From Thermococcus sp. (GTDB lineage: Archaea > Methanobacteriota_B > Thermococci > Thermococcales > Thermococcaceae): a stretch of DNA of 5,188 bases. The notes under the pieces are model-generated. The model searched no databases and was not told the DNA's origin. It saw only the letters and a list, made by a program, of their open reading frames with translations. Below are positions 1-4,416 of the stretch, in pieces (position 1 is the first letter of the stretch; each line of letters opens with the position of its first letter). Location: contig NZ_JAMONU010000112.1 of the NCBI RefSeq assembly GCF_027066465.1, positions 1-5,188 of the forward strand, given 5' to 3'. A program made the translations under genes and the position numbers.

Positions 1-366
1 TATCCCCTCGACGAGTATCTCCAGGGTTTTCCCGAGGAAGAACTCGCCCCTACCGGAGTAAGAAAGTCTAACGTCTGCTGAAACATGTTTCTGCCATTCC
101 CTGAGGGTTATCACAACCGTCAGGTTGCCCCTCTTTCCCTTCCCTTCGTAGATACGGCTGTTGTAGTCCTCATGGACTTCAAATTCGTATGTATCCCTGA
201 ACTTGAAGACGAAACGGGGCAACATTATCTCGGCCACGACAGGATTTCTGCCTCTAACTCGAACAACGTAAGGCCAGTTCGTTATAAACTGTGCAGGGTC
301 GCTCAGTATTGAATCAACGACTGACTTTGGTGCATGAACGTTGACCGATGAATGCTTACTCCTCAT
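1..366 (-). CDS. START/SRPBCC-like domain protein, partial (C-terminus beyond left edge)
   Basis: The first 122 residues are visible and no stop codon is reached before the edge. The start is ATG at 366-364, with GAGGAGG 7 bases upstream (374-380). It overlaps the end of the preceding 107-aa gene by 11 bases, so the two are probably co-transcribed and translationally coupled. The N-terminus has a helix-grip (START/SRPBCC) pattern: a short first strand (SVNVHAPKSVVDSIL, residues 7-21), a helix followed by DPAQFITNWPYVVRV (23-37), then alternating polar/hydrophobic strands (about 42-50, 52-66, 70-78, 81-88, 95-104). Proteins of this fold bind hydrophobic ligands in a cavity between the sheet and a long C-terminal helix, which would lie off the window. 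The short archaeal START-like families (DUF3211/STK_08120 type) are the closest I can recall, but I cannot confirm membership. There is no signal peptide or membrane segment, so it is probably cytoplasmic. Ligand and role are unknown. Base composition is less GC-rich than the operon to the right. Confidence 0.72.
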   Translation of the reverse strand, partial: MRSKHSSVNVHAPKSVVDSILSDPAQFITNWPYVVRVRGRNPVVAEIMLPRFVFKFRDTYEFEVHEDYNSRIYEGKGKRGNLTVVITLREWQKHVSADVRLSYSGRGEFFLGKTLEILVEGI

Positions 367-679
367 TTTGTTTCCTCCTCAGCACGTCAAGTATCCTCAG
401 GTAAGCGCCTTCGATTCCTTCCATAATGTCAACCGGAACAACGAAGAGCGTATGCGTTCCATCCTTTACAAAAAGCTCTACCTCCTTTTCAAACGCAACC
501 GGATTCAGCTCAACCTCAACAATCGAACCTAGCACCTCTTCAACACTGCCCACCATGTGGGTTCGTCCTCCGGCACTGTGAAACCCCACAAGCTCCGCCC
601 AGATTTTATGAAGTTCTTCAAATGGATTAACTCTCCAGCTAATGCCTTGAATGCCTTTGTCCGCGGTTATGGTGTTCAT
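356..679 (-). CDS. Hypothetical 107-aa protein, first gene of the minus-strand pair
   Basis: I do not recognise this protein. It is 107 residues if it starts at ATG 679-677. That start has GGTGAT (684-689) 4 bases upstream, the usual Thermococcales spacing. A GTG at 691 would add four residues but would put this ribosome binding site inside the gene, so I reject it. The sequence looks soluble: a Trp-containing amphipathic stretch (PFEELHKIWAELVGF, about 19-33), a Gly/His turn (HSAGGRTHMVGS), then strand-like segments (GSIVEVELNP and VELFVKDGTHTLFVVPVDI), and a basic C-terminal helix (YLRILDVLRRKQNEE). The alternation suggests a small alpha/beta fold. There are no cysteines, no signal peptide and no membrane segment. 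The last 11 bases overlap the start of the START-like gene, so a shared task, such as a small partner or cofactor-binding subunit, is possible but not shown. Confidence 0.7.
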   Translation of the reverse strand: MNTITADKGIQGISWRVNPFEELHKIWAELVGFHSAGGRTHMVGSVEEVLGSIVEVELNPVAFEKEVELFVKDGTHTLFVVPVDIMEGIEGAYLRILDVLRRKQNEE

Positions 680-683
680 ACCA

Positions 684-689
684 ATCACC
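684..689 (-). promoter_or_regulatory. Ribosome binding site GGTGAT that sets the start of the 107-aa gene
   Basis: On the minus strand GGTGAT lies 4 bases before ATG 679. It matches the Thermococcales 16S anti-SD consensus. Because it falls within the codons between the alternative GTG (691) and the ATG, it argues for the ATG. Confidence 0.65.
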
Positions 690-728
690 ACACTAAATTA
701 TTGTTAGTAAAAACATACTAGGTTTGAA

Positions 729-741
729 TTTTTAAATCTTT
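729..741 (-). promoter_or_regulatory. BRE/TATA-like promoter for the minus-strand pair
   Basis: On the minus strand AAAGA (BRE-like, purine-rich, 737-741) is followed directly by TTTAAAAA (TATA-like, 729-736). The box begins about 50 bases from the ATG at 679. With the usual archaeal spacing of about 25 bases, transcription would start near 703-706, giving a leader of roughly 25 bases that includes the GGTGAT site. The surroundings are AT-rich, and a second TTTAAA lies a few bases upstream, so the exact box is uncertain. Confidence 0.5.
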
Positions 742-942
742 AAGTTTAAAATATTCAATGTATTGGGTGGTACATTATACTATTTCCAATTCAATTTAAA
801 ATTACCCGGTCTGATTCCAAGATAACCAAATTTGTTTATTGATGCAACGAAATGTGTAGAGTAAAGCCCGGATAGTTCATAACTTATTCCACAGGTTGGA
901 TTAAAGCCCCTTCCTGAAGAATCTCTAAGGAGTGCGAATAGG

Positions 943-950
943 CTTAAATA
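943..950 (+). promoter_or_regulatory. TATA-like box for the four-gene operon
   Basis: CTTAAATA (943-950) is preceded by purine-containing GCGAATAGG (934-942, possible BRE). It lies 33 bases before the ATG at 983. Usual archaeal spacing predicts a start of transcription around 970-975, which leaves a very short leader barely containing the GGAGGGG site. It is the best box within reach of the gene; no TATA-like box was seen before the three downstream genes, which supports one transcript. Confidence 0.5.
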
Positions 951-970
951 CGTTAAGCTCGTAGTATAAA

Positions 971-977
971 GGAGGGG
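971..977 (+). promoter_or_regulatory. Ribosome binding site GGAGGGG of the first operon gene
   Basis: GGAGGGG lies 5 bases before ATG 983 and supports that start. The following residues lead straight into the zinc ribbon (Cys6), so no later start would keep the domain intact. Confidence 0.65.
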
Positions 978-982
978 TCCGT

Positions 983-1969
983 ATGGAGGTGTATAGGTGC
1001 GAACGCTGCGGGGCGCCCCTCGAGGTGTCCCCCGAAACGATAGTCGCCGTCTGTCCCTATTGCGGCTATCCCAACCATATAAGCGGCAACATGACCGTTG
1101 AGAACATCACACTCGTCCCCTCGCTCAACAAGAACGCGGTTGCTCAGGCTTTCTGGAGGAGCGTTGAGCACGACTTTGACCTCAAACGCATAAAGGACTC
1201 GATAGAGATTGTCGACGTTGAGGGCTACTACACCCCTTACTGGGTCGGCAACGTTCACGTTGAAGGCGACGTTGACTACACCGTCCGCGAGGAGGAGTGC
1301 GAGACCTACACCGACAGCCAGGGCAACACCCAGACGAGATGCCACACCGTTGAGAGGCACTACCACGACTACGTTGACGAGGTTCTCAGGCTTATAGGCT
1401 CCGCCCGCCGGCAGATTCAGAGCTTCGGCGTTGACGACCTCGTCCGGCACTACTCGAAGACGAGACCCGATGAGAAGCCGCTCGTTGAACTCGGGGAAGG
1501 GGAGTGGGAGAGGCTGAAGCTTGAGATTCTGAACACCGAAATTGATGAAAACCAGGCGAAGCTCATGATGCGTGAGGACGCGATTGATGTGATAAGAAAC
1601 CGCTACTCCAGCAAAGCCGACAGGATAGACCGCTTTGACGTGAGGGCAGACGAACCCGAAAACGTCCGTCTCGTTCTCCTTCCGATGTGGACGGTCTACT
1701 ACAAGTTCGAGAACTCAATATACCACTCGGTTTTCGCAGGATGGGACGGCAGAAGGGTCGCCTCAACGGAGCCTATGTCCACACTGAGGAGGGCGGAGTA
1801 CATGGGGGGCGTCGCCCTCGGAATCCTCATCGGGGCAATCGGCGGTGCCTACGGTGCCGCAGTGAGCGCCTACGCGCTGAGCGGAATAGCGATAGGACTC
1901 GGCTCAATCCTGAGCGGCTACTTCGGCTTCAAAGTCCTCGAGGGCCAGCGCGTTGAGAGGGGTGGTTGA
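983..1969 (+). CDS. N-terminal zinc ribbon protein with C-terminal membrane hairpin (YdjG/YdjH-like), 328 aa
   Basis: Domains in order: a zinc ribbon with Cys6-x2-Cys9 and Cys24-x2-Cys27 (CERCG...CPYCG); a soluble region of about 230 residues; and a hydrophobic glycine-rich segment (about 274-316), long enough for two membrane helices, just before a short basic tail. Basic residues on both sides (LRR at 268-270; K, R at 317-326) favour both ends in the cytoplasm. The end of the soluble part, LLPMWTVYYKFENSIYHS (232-249) followed by GWDGRRVASTEP (253-264), has the 'W-x-Y ... Y ... G-x-G-x-V ... P' pattern also present in the next gene. Such zinc-ribbon membrane proteins are often misannotated as primosomal protein N'. 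A second possible metal site is Cys106 and Cys120 with His121, His126 and His128. It leads the operon; its stop is 1 base before the next start. Probable role: zinc-ribbon membrane anchor of an SPFH complex (inference). Confidence 0.8.
   Translation: MEVYRCERCGAPLEVSPETIVAVCPYCGYPNHISGNMTVENITLVPSLNKNAVAQAFWRSVEHDFDLKRIKDSIEIVDVEGYYTPYWVGNVHVEGDVDYTVREEECETYTDSQGNTQTRCHTVERHYHDYVDEVLRLIGSARRQIQSFGVDDLVRHYSKTRPDEKPLVELGEGEWERLKLEILNTEIDENQAKLMMREDAIDVIRNRYSSKADRIDRFDVRADEPENVRLVLLPMWTVYYKFENSIYHSVFAGWDGRRVASTEPMSTLRRAEYMGGVALGILIGAIGGAYGAAVSAYALSGIAIGLGSILSGYFGFKVLEGQRVERGG
1957..1964 (+). promoter_or_regulatory. Ribosome binding site GAGGGGTG choosing the GTG start at 1971
   Basis: GAGGGGTG lies 6 bases before GTG 1971, resembles the GAGGTGAT consensus, and sits in the last codons of the upstream gene. 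It favours GTG 1971 over in-frame TTG 1953 and GTG 1962, which lie before or within it. Confidence 0.5.
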
Positions 1970-1970
1970 A

Positions 1971-2867
1971 GTGGAGGTAACCTGTCCCACCTGCTCCGCG
2001 ACCTTCAAGGTTCCCGACACCGTTGAGGTCGCCACGTGCCCCTACTGCGGGACGACTTTCCACGTCCACACGAAGGAAACCGGCGAGCACTTCTTCTTCC
2101 CGCCGATGAAAAAGGACGCCGGTGGTGTTCTGCTGAAGTTCCTCTCAAGGCAGTACGGTGCCCCCGCCGACATCGTGGACGCGAAGGTTACCAAGAAGGA
2201 ACTCCACTGGGTTCCGGTTTACTTCTTCTACCTGCACGGGAGGAGCAGGCTCTGGCCGACCGTTGAGGAAGTCCAGTTCATGGGGATTCCGGCAGGTTCA
2301 CCTTTCAAGACGCTCCTCGAGGGCTATCCATTCCCCATACGGGGCAAGATATTCTTTGACGAGGCGGTTGTGAAGAAGGGTCACTACTACGAGCCAGAAG
2401 TCCCGAAGGAGAAGGCCGAAGAACTCGCCAGGGTCGCGCTGATAAACGCACTGAAGGGGGAGGCCAGTCAGGAGGACAAGAGGGTGAGCGAGGACGAGCT
2501 AGACCTTGAGGTTCGTTACCTCGGACTCGTCCACTATCCCCTCTGGGAGCTGCGCTACGAATACGGCGGAAACGAATACTGGGGCTACGTTGACGGAACC
2601 GACGGAAGGGTCATCTCCGCGGAGTACCCGCTCATGAGCGGTGCGAGGAAGAGGGCCAGCATGATGGCCCTGGGCGTACTCGGGGCCGGCTTTGTGCTGG
2701 GAATAATAGCCTCCGCCGCCTACGGAACCGGATTGGGACTCCTCGGCGGCATAATCCCCGGCGGCGTTGGGGCGTGGGGAATAGCTTCAAAAGGTGCCGT
2801 GAGGAAGAGGATTGTGAGCGAGGTCATGAAGGGTCGCTCCGGAAACCTCTACTTCCAGCCGATTTGA
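1971..2867 (+). CDS. Second zinc ribbon/membrane-hairpin protein, paralogue of the preceding gene, 298 aa
   Basis: The start is GTG 1971, one base after the upstream stop. The resulting N-terminus (MEVTCPTC) aligns with that of its neighbour (MEVYRCERC). The zinc ribbon is Cys5-x2-Cys8 and Cys23-x2-Cys26, with the same 14-residue central spacing as the upstream protein. A soluble domain follows. It includes WVPVYFFYLHG (80-90) and, near its end, YPLWELRYEYGGNEYWGYVDG (189-209) and GRVISAEYP (212-220), the same 'W-x-Y ... Y ... G-x-V ... P' signature as the upstream protein. A glycine-rich hydrophobic hairpin (about 231-272) is flanked by RKR (227-229) and VRKR (277-280), so both ends should be cytoplasmic. 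The C-terminal tail is about 25 residues. Shared architecture and adjacency point to an old tandem duplication, with the soluble domains now quite different. Probable role: membrane partner of the SPFH protein, perhaps a heteromer with its neighbour (inference). Confidence 0.8.
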   Translation: MEVTCPTCSATFKVPDTVEVATCPYCGTTFHVHTKETGEHFFFPPMKKDAGGVLLKFLSRQYGAPADIVDAKVTKKELHWVPVYFFYLHGRSRLWPTVEEVQFMGIPAGSPFKTLLEGYPFPIRGKIFFDEAVVKKGHYYEPEVPKEKAEELARVALINALKGEASQEDKRVSEDELDLEVRYLGLVHYPLWELRYEYGGNEYWGYVDGTDGRVISAEYPLMSGARKRASMMALGVLGAGFVLGIIASAAYGTGLGLLGGIIPGGVGAWGIASKGAVRKRIVSEVMKGRSGNLYFQPI

Positions 2868-2873
2868 GGTGAT
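2866..2873 (+). promoter_or_regulatory. Ribosome binding site GAGGTGAT of the helical-protein gene
   Basis: A perfect Thermococcales-type GAGGTGAT overlaps the preceding stop codon (TGA 2865-2867) and lies 3 bases before ATG 2877. It is the strongest site in the operon, which may mean this subunit is made in larger amounts (inference). Confidence 0.65.
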
Positions 2874-2876
2874 AAG

Positions 2877-3371
2877 ATGGGAGAGGAAACCTCGATTGTT
2901 GAGAAGCTTGAACTCCTGGTTCCCGGTTTTCACGGCTACAAGAAGAAGGAGCTCCTCAGGGAAGACGACAGGCTCATCAGGGGGAAGGTCGCCGACCTTT
3001 TAGCCCAGGCAAAGCGGGAGCTTGAGAGGGCCCTTCAGAGGTGTGCCATGGTGAACTGCCAGCAATTGATGGGCATTGAAAACCTCAGAAAGAAGCTCAT
3101 GATGCTCCACAGCAGGGTTCTCCACGCCGAGGCAGGTTACCGCGGCTACTTCGACAGAATAAAGTTCAGGGAGGAAGAGCTGAAGAGGCTGCTTGAATAC
3201 GACGCCAAGATGATTGAGCTGGCTGAGGGGATACTCAGCGAGGCGAAGAACCTGAACGCTCAGATTGCCAACCCTCAAGCTTTGGGCATGGCGGTTCTGA
3301 ACCTTGACGACAAGCTCGTGAACTTCGAGGAGGTTTTGGGCCAGAGGATGAGCTTCGCGGCGGGTGAGTGA
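2877..3371 (+). CDS. Helical/coiled-coil protein with PGxxGYxxKELxRExD motif, 164 aa
   Basis: The ATG has a perfect GAGGTGAT 3 bases upstream and the gap from the preceding gene is 9 bases. The protein is almost all helical, highly charged and soluble, with no membrane segment. Residues 15-35 form a distinctive motif: Val15-Pro-Gly-Phe-His-Gly-Tyr21, then KKKELLREDDRLIR (22-35). Helices follow at about 36-58, 62-85, 92-125 (REEELKRLLEYDAKMIELAEGIL, likely coiled coil) and 133-158. A partial echo of the motif, GYRGYFDRIKFREEELKRL, starts at residue 87. Cys56 and Cys61 are the only cysteines. From memory, similar 'PGYxGYxxKExRRxxD' helical proteins occur in bacteria, sometimes with SPFH genes, but I cannot verify this. 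It occupies the slot where PspA might be expected in the related bacterial clusters, yet it is shorter than PspA (about 220 aa) and not recognisably homologous. Probable role: helical scaffold or adaptor of the complex (inference). Confidence 0.75.
   Translation: MGEETSIVEKLELLVPGFHGYKKKELLREDDRLIRGKVADLLAQAKRELERALQRCAMVNCQQLMGIENLRKKLMMLHSRVLHAEAGYRGYFDRIKFREEELKRLLEYDAKMIELAEGILSEAKNLNAQIANPQALGMAVLNLDDKLVNFEEVLGQRMSFAAGE
3363..3367 (+). promoter_or_regulatory. Ribosome binding site GGTGA that decides the start of the SPFH gene
   Basis: GGTGA lies in the last codons of the helical-protein gene, 5 bases before ATG 3373. The in-frame GTG at 3364 would place the site inside the gene, so ATG 3373 is preferred. 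Confidence 0.55.
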
Positions 3372-3372
3372 G

Positions 3373-4362
3373 ATGGTGCAGGTCATAGAATGGGTGAACC
3401 CCGGAGAGGACGAGATAATCTGGCGCTACCCGAACGAGGTCATAAAGTGGGGCGCCCAGCTGATAGTCCACGAGTACGAAGTCGCTGTGTTTATGCGCGA
3501 CGGCAAAATCTACGACATTCTTGGCCCCGGAAGGCACACGCTGACGACCCAGAACCTGCCGCTCCTGTACAAGCTGGTCGGCGGGAGCAACAGTCCCTTC
3601 AAGGCGACGGTAATCTTCGTCAGCATGAAGCAGTTTCAGGGGCGCTACGGCGGGGAAACCCAGACGAGGGAGCTGGCCCCGATAAAGTACTACGGCGTCT
3701 ACTGGTTCAAGGTCGCCGACCCGGTTCTCTTCATAACCGAAGTTGTCGGCGGCCAGAGCCTCTACGACGCCCAGGACGTTACCAAGTTCATAAGGGCCTA
3801 CTTCAACGAGGGCATGATGAAGCACCTCTCCTCTTACTCCATCGTCGACCTCTTCCAGAACCTCGACATGGTGAGCACCCAGGTGAAGGTAAAGCTCATG
3901 GAGGACTTCAGGAGGCTTGGCCTCGAGCTGATAGATGTGAAGATTGAAGGGGTTAACACCACCGATGAGTGGCGCCAGAGGCTCTTCTGGCTCATGCAGA
4001 CGGGCAACGCGCAGTACGTCATGCAGATGGACACTGTAAAGCAGGTCGCGGCGGAGCTCGGCAAGAGTCCCGGAGCCGGAATGGGAACAGGAATGGTGCT
4101 CGTTCCCCAGCTCTTCCAGCAACCGGCCCAGCAGGCCCCCCCGGCGCAGCCCTATGCCGCTCCCCCCGCACCACAGCAGGGACAAGTGGCACCTGCGCAG
4201 ACCGGCCAGCAGCAGGAGATATGCCCCTACTGTGGCAAGCCCATTCCACCGGGGGCGCGCTTCTGCCCCTACTGCGGCCACGAAATCAAACGCTGTCCCA
4301 ACGGCCATATCGTTCCAGAGGGCGCGAAGTTCTGTCCAGTCTGCGGCGCGAAGATTGAGTGA
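3373..4362 (+). CDS. SPFH-domain (virion core protein-like, YdjI-like) protein with C-terminal double zinc ribbon, 329 aa
   Basis: The start is ATG 3373, one base after the upstream stop. Residues 1-225 resemble the SPFH/YdjI group: VIEWVNPGEDEIIWRYP (4-20) at the N-terminus, then GAQLIVHEYEVAVFMRDGKI (27-46), a GPGRHTLTTQNLP turn (51-63), SPFKATVIFVSMKQF (74-88), the strand-rich YYGVYWFKVADP (106-117), and helices from about 136 to 228. The core ends with VKIEGVNT (189-196). Residues 245-281 are a Pro/Gln/Ala linker. Two zinc ribbons follow: Cys284-x2-Cys287 with Cys298-x2-Cys301, and Cys308-x3-His312 with Cys321-x2-Cys324. SPFH proteins assemble into ring or cage oligomers on membranes. This one has no membrane segment, so the two hairpin proteins of the operon probably bring it to the membrane, as known or proposed for Bacillus YdjI with YdjG/YdjH. 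No AAA or protease domain is fused. It is followed by a strong T-tract. Function in archaea is unknown. Confidence 0.85.
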   Translation: MVQVIEWVNPGEDEIIWRYPNEVIKWGAQLIVHEYEVAVFMRDGKIYDILGPGRHTLTTQNLPLLYKLVGGSNSPFKATVIFVSMKQFQGRYGGETQTRELAPIKYYGVYWFKVADPVLFITEVVGGQSLYDAQDVTKFIRAYFNEGMMKHLSSYSIVDLFQNLDMVSTQVKVKLMEDFRRLGLELIDVKIEGVNTTDEWRQRLFWLMQTGNAQYVMQMDTVKQVAAELGKSPGAGMGTGMVLVPQLFQQPAQQAPPAQPYAAPPAPQQGQVAPAQTGQQQEICPYCGKPIPPGARFCPYCGHEIKRCPNGHIVPEGAKFCPVCGAKIE

Positions 4363-4363
4363 A

Positions 4364-4396
4364 GCTTTTCCAACTTTCTTTTTTTGAAAAAAAAAG
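4364..4396. terminator. Bidirectional T-tract terminator between convergent units
   Basis: On the plus strand the T-runs TTTT (4366-4369), TTT (4375-4377) and TTTTTTT (4379-4385) follow the SPFH stop within a few bases. On the minus strand A9 (4387-4395) reads as a nine-T run, but 21 or more bases after the aminopeptidase stop at 4417. The pair forms the palindrome C-T7-G-A9-G. Archaeal RNA polymerase ends at oligo-T tracts without needing a GC hairpin, so each strand has its own terminator in the 54-base gap. Confidence 0.75.
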
Positions 4397-4416
4397 GAAT
4401 TAGAGGTGGCTTTGCT

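Larger units (their letters stand above)
692..982. other. AT-rich divergent intergenic region
   Basis: About 290 bases separate the divergent units. It carries a minus-strand promoter at the left (near 729-741) and a plus-strand promoter and ribosome binding site at the right (943-977). The middle (about 750-935) holds no ORF with a normal start on either strand. It contains a GTTCATAAC sequence (875-883), matching the SurR GTTn3AAC core, and an 8-base direct repeat TAAAGCCC (862-869 and 902-909) spaced 40 bases apart. The minus strand also has one frame open from the stop at 780-782 back into the 983 gene, but it lacks an ATG, GTG or TTG where one would be needed. I saw no tRNA, CRISPR repeat or convincing C/D-box RNA. 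Confidence 0.6.

Noticed and set aside
85..312. Plus-strand 75-codon open frame at the left end
   Set aside because: It is antisense to the START-like gene, which has a strong ribosome binding site and a coherent fold pattern.
762..777. Inverted repeat TGTA-N8-TACA as an operator
   Set aside because: The arms are only 4 bases in AT-rich sequence. This is expected by chance.
800..940. C/D-box guide RNA in the intergenic region
   Set aside because: CTGA occurs at 811-814 and 914-917, but no RTGATGA C box lies at suitable spacing. TTGATGC near 838 is imperfect and badly placed.
692..982. CRISPR array or IS element ends
   Set aside because: There are no regularly spaced repeats of 24 or more bases, no long terminal inverted repeats and no transposase fragment.
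953..1450. Minus-strand open frame (165 codons) opposite the first operon gene
   Set aside because: The translation is repetitive Val/Ala/Leu/Asn, a shadow of GTTGA/CGTTGACG codons. It covers the opposite strand of a gene with clear zinc ribbon and membrane features.
1953..1970. Upstream TTG 1953 or GTG 1962 start for the second operon gene
   Set aside because: Either would place the ribosome binding site inside the gene. GTG 1971 gives an N-terminus matching the paralogue.
2843..2864. GNLYFQPI at the C-terminus resembling a TEV protease site
   Set aside because: It lacks Glu at P6 and has Pro at P1', it is encoded with native codons, and nothing else suggests an engineered tag. Coincidence.
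983..2867. Primosomal protein N'/helicase label often given to such zinc-ribbon proteins
   Set aside because: There are no Walker A/B or helicase motifs. Only the zinc ribbon is similar, and the membrane hairpin does not fit a helicase.
3235..4308. Long minus-strand open frame (about 357 codons) opposite the SPFH gene
   Set aside because: It is antisense to a well-supported gene, its translation is rich in Leu/Arg/His/Gly low-complexity runs, it spans the junction of two real genes, and no domain is recognisable. It follows from GC-rich codon use on the plus strand.
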